A DNA stretch of 64,000 bases from NCBI GenBank assembly GCA_024663395.1, contig JANFAH010000007.1, positions 868,001 through 932,000 on the forward strand, written 5' to 3'. The translations under genes and the position numbers were made by a program. Position 1 is the stretch's first letter. Each line of letters begins with the position of its first letter. Positions 44,287 through 56,315 of the stretch are shown here, piece by piece. Origin of the DNA: Pisolithus tinctorius (Eukaryota; Basidiomycota; Agaricomycetes; Boletales; Pisolithaceae). The notes below the pieces were generated by a model that saw only the letters and a list, made by a program, of their open reading frames with translations, ran no database searches and was not told the DNA's origin.

Positions 44287-47200
44287 CTACATAGCTCTGT
44301 CGTTCGAGTTCCACGCCCGCTTCAGCGGGACGGACAAGCTGTGGCCAACTATTGAAGACCAGTCAATGACACCAGATGCGAGTACGTGAGGATGTTCCGA
44401 GGCTTGAACCGCATGATGTGGGTAGGACAACGTACCGGCGGTAGGGTTAGGGGGAAAGGGTGATTGGTTCGGTGATGGGGATAGCATAGGCACAGGAACA
44501 GAGGGTAAAGCACTGGCAGCATCATCCGCACGGACGCCCTCTGTGGCGGGGGTGCCGGTGCTAATTCCTTCAAGAGTTTCCAACTCCTCGTGCAACCTCT
44601 GGTTGGCGTACTTGAGTTGCTGTAATTCATACTGCCAACTGGAACCTCGTGTTGTATCAAGCTCTTCGAAAAGAGCCGCGTCACCTGGATGCATGACCAA
44701 CGGACCAGCGTCGCTGCTGTTAACCGCTGCGTCTCTCGGCGACCTCTGACGTGATGAGCTCGACACCGAAACCATCCCAGTGAGCGTGCCAGGCGGGAGG
44801 ACGGACACTTGGCACACAAGAGGACAGAGCGGACTGCTTCGGGGGTTCGCCAGGCCACCCGCCGGTAGATGGGTGTGCGCACGCGGCGTGCAATAGAAGA
44901 CTATACGCACAGGGGCCGTATGCCCGTTACGAGTGACGAGCGTCACCGAAAGGACGGTCAACTTTGGGTCACCTGTGTCCGCGATCACCTGAGAAGACAA
45001 CATGAGATCACCAACGACCGGTGAAAGCACACACACCTCTTCCTCAAACTGACGCGCAAGTTCCGCCTCGACCTGCGCTCGGATCGCGACACCCGAGGCC
45101 ATACCATCCGCCACCATCCCCCAGAGAGAACGGCCAATGATCTCGCCAACACCCCAGCCGAGAACATCACGAACGCCCCCCGAGGCCACGAGAAAAGTGC
45201 CTCCAGGTGCAAGCAATGCCCAAAATTCCTGGGGTTCTGCCAGACTCGCTTTCACCATGATCAGCACACGCTATGAAATGTAGAGGTATCACGTACCTGC
45301 GTTGGAACCCTGACCAGCTGGCACTGCTTGAGGATTTGGTTCCGGGCTACAACTATTGGCGCCCAAAATGCCAACGCCCACACCCCCTGCACGCTTGATG
45401 GTATCCCATCGCACAGCAGGCATCCAACGTGCGCGACCGGAAAGTATAATCGCCTTGCGACCCTTTCCGGGTTCGACGTGAAGACGCCCGCGGCACTCGA
45501 GCCATATGTAGGATCGTGAGGCACCCTCGGCATCAGGAGTACCCGACGTTGTTGGGATATCCGACGAGGCAACGGGAGTAGTAGCGTTGGTCGTCAAAGC
45601 AGGGGCTGGCGTCGAGGACGAAAACGGAGGGAGAGGATGTGCCGGAGTCTTGGGTGCGGCGCGAAACAAGAGGTCGACGGGCTTTGGCATACCCAGCGGG
45701 TGTGTACTGTCCCCAGGCGACCCAGGAGGGCAACCGGCTCCTGACCCAGAACTGGCGAGCGTACCACCCACGCCGACGCTGCCTTCTTTCAGCTCCCGCA
45801 TGAGAGGGACAAGGTCGGCGGGGTGGCAGACATCAGCGATGCTGCGGCCCACCAGTTCATGTGGCTCGTAGCCGAGAACAAGACGAACCGATGGCGCGAC
45901 ATAGAGAAAAGAGCCCTTGAGGGAGAGAACAAGCAGAAAATCAGGGAGGAGCTCGAGCAACAGGAGTGAGAGTGCGGGAGAAATGGGTGCGAGAGAGGAA
46001 GATGGAGCGCCTGACAGGATAGCAGAGGAAGAAGACATGGTGACGTGGGCGGAATTTGAGGCTGGTGCGGATAGAGATGATAGAGGGGTCGTAGTGCCGC
46101 CAGGATCGGGTGCCACTGTTCCTGATATATTCACGGATGTAGATATGGGGACGGCATCTGCGAAGGTGTTGTCTGTGATGAGGTTTCGCAAGTCTCTGGA
46201 AACAGCACCACCTGTGAGGTGAGAGGTCTTTGAACTACGAGGGGGTAATACGAGCGCACCCGCGCCAGCAGTCTGTTGAGGAGTGGCGAGGCAGTCCGGA
46301 AGGCCCGAGGAAGCCCATGCACTGTAGGTGGTACAGTAGGACCCGTCACGGAGTTTGTCGAGGATACGGCGCGGTTGTTCTGTGAGGTCGACCTGGAAGC
46401 CAACGTGGTATACGATGTCGTCGGCCTCGTTGGGCCCGCCATGGACGCCCCCACGGAGTGGGACGACGGTGACGAGATTGATAAAGGGCTGGCCGCCTTT
46501 CCTGTAGTTGACGAGGCTTGCCTGGCACTCTTTCCCGGAGGCTAGTGCCTTGCGCATGTAGGCGACGGGTTCGCGCAAGACAGACTGGCGTGGCTCGCCT
46601 CTTGCAACATGACCGGTTGGTGATTGAAGGAAGCGGCAGTTACGACCGATGACCTCGTGCTCGCTATAGCCGGTGAGACGATAAAAGGAGGGTGAGGCGT
46701 ATACAATGGGGGAATCGTGTCTTCGTACGTCTGCAACCGCAAATGAGCAGGAGAGATCCACTGGGCCGAGATTAACGGTTGGGTATGGACGGTTTGCGAC
46801 GCGAGCTAGGATGGAAAGGAGATCGAAGCCTGACGTCGAGTAGACGGGGAGGGCGAGAGCAGAGGGGGACGAAACAGGCAAGGGAGCTGTGCGAGGGGGC
46901 CTGATCTGGGGAGGGACAACCGCGAATGAATGGGATAACGCGGGCTGCAGATGGGCTTGATAGGACGACGGGGGCACCACTTGATCATGCTGGGCCGGGA
47001 GAGGATGGTACTCAGTGAAGCCAGGGGCGGGCTGGAGGGAGACATGGTCGTCCGACGGGTCATAGGCGAGTAGGTCGAAGGCGTCGGACGACGTAGGCTC
47101 GGTGTCGGCCTGGTGGTGTTTGGCGGCGGTATGGAAACTACGGGGGGACTGATAAGCCCCACAGCGGGGGTGGGTGTGTTACTACTCACGGTACAAAGCC

Positions 47201-47434
47201 GCTGTTGGTGAGCCAGGACGAGGCGAGGGAGTCTGGGCTGTCTAGGAGGCCAACAGGGAGGACTTCTGCACCACCACCGGGGGCAAGGATGGGTGGGCCA
47301 TTGAGCATGAAGTGGGGGATCTGGAACTGGATAGCATTGTTGAACGCTGCTGCTGGATGACTGAACTGGCCGCCATGGTCGTAGACGACGGTGTCCTCCT
47401 CCTCGTCGGGACGCAGGTATCTTTCAAAAGGCAT
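44287..47434 (-). CDS. White Collar-1-like blue-light photoreceptor (LOV/PAS protein without GATA finger)
   Basis: Three exons (47434-47190, 47137-45297, 45248-44287) joined at GT-AG introns of 52 and 48 bp give 1,015 residues. The LOV domain (about residues 205-330) has the flavin motif GRNCRFLQ with the photoactive Cys near 249. A second PAS follows (SLKGSFLYVAPSVRLVLGYEP, about 470-560). A third PAS-like segment opens exon 3 (EFWALLAPGGTFLVASGGVR), then a Ser/Pro-rich tail with a short Gln/Leu helix. No GATA zinc finger is encoded, as in basidiomycete WC-1 homologues (Cryptococcus Bwc1, Coprinopsis Dst1), which rely on a WC-2 partner for DNA binding. It senses blue light in the nucleus. 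Splice sites are inferred from frame only. Confidence 0.85.
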
Positions 47435-47730
47435 GCGTTTGGTGGTCGCAGACAGAAGAAGCGTGCCGGCTCAACAATAGGATTGGTGTTGGTCCCCACT
47501 TATTTGCTTGTTTCCTGGCCACACTCGACGTGTCTGGTCCACTCAAGTGCGCATGGGCCACACGAGCCCACTCCTCCTCTGAATATACTGCGCACGGACT
47601 CGCTCCACCAGCGAAACAACCGTTCACCGTAGGTTGTGTTACGTAACTCGGAACCCTAACCCGAGGACACGTGTTTGCAAGGTGCACTTTTTGAGTTGGC
47701 CATCGTCGTAGTCGACGTGTAGAACGACAT
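47435..47730. promoter_or_regulatory. Divergent promoter region of the WC-1-like and BTB/CAP-Gly genes
   Basis: 296 bp between two start codons facing away from each other. No clear TATA box was seen. Shared control elements are possible. Confidence 0.4.
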
Positions 47731-50700
47731 ATGGCGGGTGCTAATTCAGTGCCGTCGCCGCCGCCAGGCATCCCAGAGGCATCCAGGGTATCTACTGAAC
47801 AGTGGAAGAACGACCTCTTCCAGCTCTTCCGCAATGCAAAGGACCACTTTCCAGATGTCGTCTGGGACATCCATCCAGACGAGGACGACGACGCCGTCGA
47901 GCATGTCTGGGGCCACAAAGGTTTGTTGCCAGTCCATCGCACGCACACACTCACACTCACGTCGTCGTCGTATCCCCTGCAGCTGTGGTGTACGCACGCG
48001 CACCACCGTCGTTCCAGGCGAGGTACTTCTCGTTGCGCCCTGTGCCCGTCACGTCCCCGACACCCTACGCCCCCTCGCCTTCGCCGTCGCCCGCCCCCGC
48101 CCAGTCGACCGTCTCTCTCAGTGCTACGTTAGACCTGCCACTTAATTCGCCGTCCCCTTCGCCCTCCCCCTTCCGCTCATCCTCCCCCTCCCCTTCAACC
48201 CCTACTCACCCATCTGTCCTCCGCATCCCGATCAACGCCAACCCCGCCCTGTTCGCAAACGAGCTCGAGTACCTCTACACAGGCGCAGGGCTAGGCGAGG
48301 CATTCGAATTCCTCTTCGACACCTCCGAATCTCGCGACCTCCTTGCCAACGAAGACAATCGCATCGACAAGCTCCGCAAAGATCTCGTCTACATGTGGCG
48401 ATCTCGTCTCTACTCCGATGTCCGTATCTCGCTCACCGGCAACTTCTCGTCCTCAAATCCAGAGCACACAACCGCCGTCTTCTCCACCCATCGGTTTATC
48501 CTCATCTCGAGATCTCCCTTCTTCAGAGCTCAACTCCTCACCTGGGCCTCCCCTCAATCCGCCAAAACCCCAACCGCCACTACCGCATCCAACCCTAACG
48601 ATCCGTTCACCATCCATCTCCCGTCCCCCCCTTTTACACCCGCCTCCATTCACTTTACTTTGGGCTATATCTATACCGGCACCCTCCACTTCTCGCATCG
48701 TACATTCGATCTCGATACTGCCTTCGCCATCCTCAGAGCCTCCCTCTACCTTTCCCTTCCAGCTCTCACCACCGAAATCCAGTCCCGCATTGTATACGAA
48801 ATGCTCCATGGCCTCTTCCACGCTTTCCTCGAATTCAACGCCTACGAGAGTATCACCAATGCAAAGTGGGGTACCGGCGGGTGTCGCTGTCGTCAATGTG
48901 CAAGACGTGTACCAAGAGTACTTGAGTTTTCCGTCGCAGAAGACGTGCAGAACAAATACCTCGAAAGGGGTGCTCGAAGAGCACTCGTCGGACTCTTTGG
49001 TGAGGGCTGGTGTACCTCCGAATTCGCTGCTCTCCCACAGAAAACCCGTGAATCCGTCCTAAAAGGACTTGCGAAACGCACCACACCAGCCAACGTATTC
49101 CCTTTGCTTTTTGCTGCCCAACATGCCCTTCGCAAACTCGATAGCGCAATCGATGCTTGGGCAGATATCGTGCGTGAGATGGTTCTAACCGCAAGAAAAT
49201 CTGTCGACGAGTGTCTGGTGCGTGAATGTGAAGCGTGCTTCGAAGATTCAGAGTGGGTATCCCTTCTCGAAGGCGACGGCGCGGGCTTTGGCGACGCAGA
49301 GAGGGTTGGATGGGTCATGGAGTCGTTGAAGAGGGGAATGAGCGAGAAGTACGCAGGAATCGTATACCAGGTATGTCACCTCTTTGCTTTATCGGCCTCG
49401 CCTTCACGTTGACCTCGCACGTTGTTCAGACCATAGTATCGTCAATTCTCCTTCGACCCCACCCTACGTCCGCTACTATGACCATGCTGCCATCGACCTC
49501 ACCCATCCGAACCATCGTAGAGGATGCCCGTGTCGATCTCCTAAAATACATTCGTAAGCGCTGGATGAATATTAGGAACGAGGGAGGATTCGATGCTCTG
49601 GACAGCTGGAGTTTGAAGGAGATTTCACAAGGTGGGTGGCATTCGACGCTGGTCGTTTTGCCAGCTGACACGCCTGCCATCAACAGAGATAGAGGTTGCC
49701 ACCGAGGACCTTCTATCCCCTCCCAGTCACTCATCCCATTCTCAAGGTGGCACCCTCCGCTCCCACCATTCCACGCATCTCTCTCGGGCTCTTCGTTCAT
49801 CGCTCATCCGTGGGGCAGATGCGGATTCTGATACTTTGTCCGTGCATTCACTCCGCGCAAGTGTGCTATCCAAAACTGTCGGTACGATCGGACGAGATTC
49901 TGGGGCCAGTTCGCGCACATTGAAGGGGGACACAGCTTCCATTCGATCAGTGTCACGCACTACAAGAACCAGAAACCAAAGCACGCCTACACCAGCTGGA
50001 GCTCTTACACGAGCCAATGTCGCAGCCCACATTCGAGCTCACTTGGACGCAGATGCAGAACGTCCAGATTCGAAATTGACCCCCGACGACGCCACCAGTG
50101 TCAGGAGCATGCGGTCAAGTGCCACGGAAAAAGCACGTGCACAAGGACGAGCTCACAGAAAGAGTTCGTCAACATCTACCCTACGCACTACTGACCCAGT
50201 CGAAGAAACTATGGATGACTCCAGCACTACACCCAGTGTTTGCGACCGTCCACGATCTCCGTCACGTCCAACGCCAGGCTCCGGCCCCAGCGGCCGTCCA
50301 CACTTGAGCAAAATCGTTACAACAAGTACCACATCGATGCGATCTACTACTTCGACACAGAAGTCACTTGCACCCTCCATCCATAACCGGGCACGGCCCC
50401 ATAACGTCCGCCCCACGCCCGGCGTTTCTGGCACAGCACACCGCAGCCACGCGGGCTTGTCCACCTTAAGAATCCCTGGTTCTTCCCGCCCGACCTCGAC
50501 CTTGTCCTCGGCAACGAGTGACACGGGTACATTCCGCACAGCGCAATCTGAGATCCTGACTCCAACGTCGACAGGCTCTGGAGGCTCGGGCGGCTCAGCT
50601 TCCGGTGTACGCTCACGTAAAATATCGAGTGGTTCAACCGTGTCGACCGTATCTACGCGCACTGTAGGTACGACCTCACGGACCCCGAATCATGCACATG

Positions 50701-51740
50701 GCTTGCGGGAGCGGGAAAGATCGCGGGTTTCGTCGGGTGTGTCTATCAATTCTGTCGCGATGCGGCCCCCCGCACGTCGTACTGCAGATAGGGATGCTGG
50801 TAAACGTAGCCCTGCCGCAACCTCGAAACGGCTACCGCCCGTCAGCTCTGCTACGCCAGCAAGCAGAGAAACGACGCCTAAGAGCAGGTCGATAAGCAGG
50901 ACAACGTCTGATCAGGGGTCCTCTAAGATCTCTCCGCGGGCGGAGGCGAGACAGCTGGAAAATGAGAAAGATGGCAGAGTTAAGAACAAAGTCAATGACA
51001 AGGAGAATCAAGTGCCAGCAGATACCAAGCAGAAGAACATCCCAGTCGTCGATATCGTAAACGAACTTCCAGAACGGCAAGACCAGGTCGAAATGCAGAA
51101 CAATCTCCCTGCGGACGACGACCCTGTCCTCGCTCGTCGCGGCAGCGCAGATACTATAACTGCCGTCCACCTCCCCACAACAGCTCCGACTTCCAATCTC
51201 CAATCTCTCACCTTGGAGAACCTTGCACCACTCTCCCCGCCCGGCGCATCCCTTGAGATTGGCATTCCATGTATCATATCATCTAAACGCCGACGGTTCC
51301 GTGCATTTGCACGTTATATTGGTGAAGTTCTGGGTGAACACGGGCCTTGGGTAGGCGTCGAAGTACCCATGGGTGCAGGGGATGCTTGGGTTGGAGACAC
51401 TGGCGATGGTCGAGCCTGGTGCGATGGAACGTGGGGCGGTGTTCGTTATTTCGACATAGGCGGGTGTTGTTCCGAGTGGGAGTTTGGTGACAGTAACAAT
51501 GGCAGAGGTAGAGATGGCGCAAGACGACGAACGGATGGTATTAATGGTCTGTCGAAGTCCCGCAGCTCTGGTAACCTGAAGAGAGAGGGTGACCATTTGT
51601 CGGGGGGCATCGACCGGTCGAAGAGGCTCAGAAGCTCCTCACCTGCTGGATCCGACATGTCGACTTCGGAATCACGAGGCTTGTTTGTAAGACCACAGCA
51701 GGTACTCTACGTTGTCGACGCTGTAGGCGCTGATCTCTAG
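47731..51740 (+). CDS. BTB/POZ and CAP-Gly domain protein
   Basis: Four exons (47731-47920, 47983-49370, 49430-49631, 49687-51740) joined at GT-AG introns keep one frame of 1,277 residues. The BTB core is about residues 205-350 (YSDVRISLTG, STHRFILISRSPFF, GYIYTGTLHF). A helical region with a Cys cluster (CRCRQC) follows. The long middle (about 560-1,080) is Ser/Thr/Arg-rich and probably disordered. A CAP-Gly domain ends the protein (FARYIGEVLGEHGPWVGVEV, WCDGTWGGVRYF), though its usual GKNDG loop is altered to GDGRAWCDG. CAP-Gly domains bind microtubule ends or EEY tails; BTB domains dimerise or recruit cullin-3. A cytoskeletal adaptor is my inference. Confidence 0.75.
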
Positions 51741-52655
51741 TGCGTTGGATTGGAAGGCCGTCGTGAGTAACCGAGTCACCTTCATCCACTGCCTCACCAG
51801 CTGGTGAGCATGGCTACGCATGCCTAGATCCTTTCTTTGCTGCTCCTGGGCTATTAGGCGCTCCACGCTTGCTTTCGAGTCGTTTTTTTTTCTTGTTAAC
51901 CAGCAACTGAACCGGCATTTGTCATGCACAGGATACCACATTCGTTATTTGCATTGCCCCTTTCGATTTTATACCACAATTTGGAACTTCAGATTATTGT
52001 TGCTGCATACGCTCCTTGACACTTTCCTTGTATCTACCACTGACAGCGTTCATCGAAAGATTGTTGCACAGAACAAATCACCTCTGCCTGATTTTTAGGG
52101 CGTGCACCAGTAAGGAGTCCCGACGGTGCTCTGCAGTTGGGGAGAGGCTGCGTTTTGTGGACGATGACCCCACGGTTCGCCGGTTGCACGGACCACTGTC
52201 TTAAGCAATCGCTTGGCTCAATATGGCGGAACTCCCCAGTTCACCGTTGCATGGGTGTTTCAATAGAAGTACCGTACTGTTCTGTCGACTAGCACACAGG
52301 ATGGGTTTCACGCTTATTACTTACCAGTCGGGTCACGACCATGGATTGGATGTTATGCTGCTTCATCCGTTTAGTCAACCAGACATCAATGCATCACAAG
52401 TCCTTGCTGATTCGCGAGCCCCACAATTCGCGACCGCGGGTCTATCCACCAAGTACCTGGCTCAAGTATACAGTGTCAAGCCCCTAAAGTACACACAGAC
52501 AATAGGTAACAGTTGAACCGCTGAGAAGCTCACCCTGACCGCCGTAACCATCGCTTAAGAAGAAAAAGGTGGTCATCAGGCGGATGGGCTTATCAGCGAA
52601 CTTTTTTGATAACTTTCCAGATGTCAGCAACAATCTCAGAGGTTGTTATAGGAAT
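51741..52655. other. Convergent intergenic region
   Basis: 915 bp between the ends of the BTB/CAP-Gly gene and fibrillarin. Short open frames on both strands lack homology or codon support. No RNA gene recognised. Confidence 0.5.
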
Positions 52656-53717
52656 CTACTGGTGTCGCAGGTACTGTGCTGTAACAAGGAATCAGATAGT
52701 GAAGCATTGAAGAATACCGTACTGACCAGTAACCATAGCATGGTCTCGCTCGTATGGTTCGAGCGTAATTTGTGCGATAGGCTTCAATTTATATTCTCGC
52801 AGTTTCTGCACTTCCTGCACAAAGACCGCCGATGGTGCTACCGTGCAATCGATGCAGCTCGCTTTTATGGAAAGAACGACGTAACCTCCATCCTTGAGGA
52901 AATATTGAGCATTGTGCGCAACAATACGAGCCTGATCAGGTTGTGCAACGTCCGCAAATATCACGTCGACAGTAGTGATGAGCATGCGATATCTGTTAGG
53001 CAGACGAGCATCCTCGATAATCGCTGGAATTCATGATGAGAAACTAAGTTCTCTCCAACGATGACAGGAAACGCACGGATGACATTAGTTCGCTTCTTCG
53101 CCATGTTGATCAGGTCTCGACCAGAGCGCAGCGAAAACTCAACAGCGTATACGACTCCCTCCTACAAGAACTTGTAAATACCACCTTAAAAATAAGAATA
53201 AGAAGCTTACAGGACCAACGATGTCTGCAACATGACTGACACTCGTGCCGCTAGCAGCACCGATGTATAACACCTTTTTGCTCGGCCCAATGTATATGTC
53301 GTCCATTCCACCAAGCACTCCTGCAGCCAGCTTACTCCGGAAAGGATTCCATACTCGGTACTCGATTTTGGTGTCGTCGACCCCGCCCTCGATCGTAATC
53401 CGCTTCTCGCCATAGACACTTTCCCCTGGTACGAGATTCTTGGTTACAAGCAAGTGGTCCTTGCCCTTTGCGATAAACACCCCTGGGTGTCTGTGGGGTT
53501 CAAGAACGACTTTGGCTCCACCCCTGGGTTTACCCCTCGCTCCGCCGCGACTGGCTCCACGACCTCCTCTGGGAGCACCGCGACCTCCCCCGCGACCTCC
53601 ACGAGTTGAACCTCCTCTTCCTCCTCCGCCTCTTGGGGCGCCTCGACTGAACCCTCCACCTCGAGGAGGACCACCTCTACCACCACCACGCGCACCTCTG
53701 AATGACCCGGGAGGCAT
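52656..53717 (-). CDS. NOP1: Fibrillarin, rRNA 2'-O-methyltransferase of box C/D snoRNPs
   Basis: Four exons (53717-53211, 53161-53077, 53023-52727, 52678-52656) give 303 residues. Residues 1-70 form the Gly/Arg-rich GAR domain (RGGGRGG repeats). The methyltransferase domain follows: SAM-binding [44 protein letters not shown], and [12 protein letters not shown] with the catalytic-site Asp. The C-terminus is [13 protein letters not shown] plus a tiny last exon ending YLRHQ. It methylates pre-rRNA in the nucleolus using guide RNAs. The start is fixed by the [11 protein letters not shown] lead. It is divergent from VMA16 with 172 bp between starts. The last exon is the least certain part (two acceptors 5 bp apart). 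Confidence 0.95.
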
Positions 53718-53889
53718 GAAGAATTTACGTCTGTAAGCGTTAGTTGTGCAGGCTCAACCCGTTGGAAATTTTCTTTGAAGCAAGGCTTGCGTCGCAAAAA
53801 CACGCAGGTCACATTGTGACGCGTGACAACATTGTAACGTGTTGTGTACTTTTGAGCATCGAAGCGACCAACCACAGACTGGCTTAACA
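53718..53889. promoter_or_regulatory. Divergent promoter of fibrillarin and VMA16
   Basis: 172 bp between opposed start codons; contains repeated TGACGCG/GTAACG-like words (53815-53845) but no clear TATA box. Housekeeping-type bidirectional promoter is likely. Confidence 0.45.
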
Positions 53890-54800
53890 ATGGGCTATTA
53901 TTCGTATTACTCTCTTGGTTTCCCTTCGTTCGTCGTGGTCGTTGTTGCTTTATATCTCTTGTTCACCAATTCAGGGGAAGCCTTCAACGTTGGACGGTTC
54001 CTCGAAGAAACAAGTCCTTTCGTGTGGGGTGCGCTTGGAATCGGCCTCTGCATAGGTCTGAGCGTTTTAGGAGCTGCATGGTGTGCATGAAAGTTTTCCG
54101 CCTTGACCTTCTGACAGGTAAACAGGGGCATCTTTCTGACTGGGCCGTCGATACTGGGCGGAGGCGTAAGGGCACCGAGGATCAGCACGAAGAACCTGAT
54201 CAGGTATTTGGCATACTCTCTTATGGCATCCGTCGTGGTTGATTGTTCTCTCAAGTATTATCTTCTGCGAGGTCGTCGCAATTTATGGTGTGGTGCGTCT
54301 TGGACGTGATTTCTACAAGCACGCGACTGAACATTTCTCCTAGATTATGGGCATTGTTTACTCCGCTAAGTTGCAGAGCGTCCCCGAAGCTCAGCTATAC
54401 ACTCGCAACAACTTTTATACCGGTACGTCACTCTGGGTAATGCGCACGTACAAGTTTCCAACGCTGCTCTTAAAGGTTACGCGCTATTCTTTGGTGGCCT
54501 CACAGTCGGTCTGTGCAACCTTTTCTGCGGCCTCTGCGTTGGTATTGCTGGTAGTTCAGCGGCTCTCGCTGATGCCTCCGACCCCGGGCTTTTCGTCAAG
54601 GTCCTTGTGATAGAGGTCTTTGGTAGCGTGTTAGGTTTGTTTGGACTCATCGGTGAGTGGTGGTCATTTCTGCACTACAATTTGCTCATGCGTTTTTGAC
54701 AGTGGGCTTACTGATGATCGGAAACGCAAATGAGTTTGCTGCAGGTGCTCCAGCTTCCTCACCCCTTGCACGAGCCCTCGCATCCCCATACGTACATTAA
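53890..54800 (+). CDS. VMA16: V-type ATPase proteolipid subunit c''
   Basis: Six exons (53890-54080, 54126-54203, 54256-54292, 54344-54422, 54476-54652, 54703-54800) give 219 residues, close to the yeast length. It has an N-terminal membrane segment ([13 protein letters not shown]) and four helices of the proteolipid fold. The c'' signatures are [28 protein letters not shown] and the proton-carrying Glu in [11 protein letters not shown]. It ends GNANEFAAG. The protein forms part of the Vo rotor that pumps protons into vacuoles. All introns are GT-AG and 37-98-bp exons are typical of basidiomycetes. Confidence 0.95.
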
Positions 54801-56315
54801 CAGTTCGTTGAGTACTTAGCACATGGATAGAATGACTCAATGGATTTCTCACGTTCTCCTACGTTCACACCCATATGTTCGGCGCCCAAAATTCCCCACT
54901 GTTAAGGGGAAACTTCAAACGTCGATTTCTTATCTGGCCAACGGTACAACTACCAGGACGGCAGTGACTATTGAGGACTGCAGGCCCGCTGTCGCCCGAC
55001 GCGAACTTCATTCTTTGAATATGCTTCTCATCCTGCCGTGATCTTGTGTTCGTCATATTGCGAATGTTGAGCTGGTTGGGAGATCCAACGATATTAACTT
55101 GCACCGCCCTTGCAACCCTTGAACATTGAGACGGGTGATCAGCTTAGATTCCAGTGCGAGAGGCTCTGCATGGATTCTCAAGAACAGGGCTTTAACACGC
55201 AAATGGGCACGCTTACTGAGGCCGAAGTTTCAAGCTCTGACACTCGAACTGGGACTCATCGACGCTCTTGGGAAGGTCCTCTGTGTATACCAGGACCAGA
55301 TCATAGGGGCTTTCGGATCTCAGATTTCGCGCGACTCAAGTACTCAGCGCTCAGCTTTGGATGATTGTTTCTTTTGATATTCCCAGAATTGCGGACGGGT
55401 ATTGCACTCATGTAAGTATAGGTACAAGTGCACATGATATACTTATTCGTTACGTGTAAATTCACTATACCGGGATCGCCGATTTGCAGTCCGGTCATTC
55501 AAGCAAGACTTAAGTCATCTCCTCAAGGTTTAGTGAGTTTCACAAGCCTTGGTATGCTGATGGCGAGATCCGCAGGTCCCTGTGCGATGGTTGATGCCCC
55601 AAAGACCCATCTGTATTCCGTTCAGGGTCTATGTATGGTGGCGGGGCACCGAAGGCATTGTGCACCGGAACAAGCTCTTCGCGGCGAGCAGAAAATGAGT
55701 TGAGACCGATCCGACAGTCATCTCTAGCAACTGATCAAACGTCAGGGTGACATGCACTTGAGTAGCTGGCTGGCACGATATGCCAGGGGTGGAGTGTTGT
55801 TTTGGGAAAGCACCATGGTTTTTTGCGATAAGTCAAGAGGCTCAAGACCTGGAATTTGCGCACCGATATTTTTGCCATCTGATTGAGGCAAGAAGGACAC
55901 ATGAGGAACAAATAGATGAGAAACAATATGTTTTTCTAAACATACAAGAACATTATCAATATAACCAATCCTGGTGCTCCCAAAATCATGGTATGCATGA
56001 ACCACGGTCTTTCGCAGACTGGCAACAGCTGGGTATAAAAAAAAAAATGTCAGTCAGTCGCCTGGCCTGTATTGGGATTAATAAAGCCCCGATGTCCACA
56101 GTGGTCCCCGATTTAGATTATACGGAGTGGGAGTGGCAGGAACAAAGGGACAGCAACATGAGAACGAGGAGGATAGGGGCACATGCGGATTTGGGCACGA
56201 CAATTTTAAAATTTAGGGGCTTTTAGAACTCAAGATCTCAGATTTCGCACGGATTCGATAACAAAGTCGGCACATAAAATTTATCTCATATACATATGAC
56301 CAGAACGATATCAGC
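54801..56315. other. Intergenic region without a recognisable gene
   Basis: 1.5 kb between VMA16 and TSR1. Several short open frames (for example 55126-55377 and 55780-56226) resemble nothing I know and lack consistent splice signals. An 18-20-bp word (GATCTCAGATTTCGCRCG) occurs at about 55317 and 56232. A lineage-specific gene cannot be excluded. Confidence 0.45.

Noticed and set aside
48453..48896. Glycine-rich minus-strand frame
   Set aside because: Shadow of the Pro/Ser-rich BTB/CAP-Gly exon.
52569..53036. 155-codon plus-strand frame
   Set aside because: Overlaps fibrillarin exons 3-4 antisense; the minus strand is clearly the coding one.
53440..53736. Proline-rich plus-strand frame
   Set aside because: Shadow of the fibrillarin GAR repeats.
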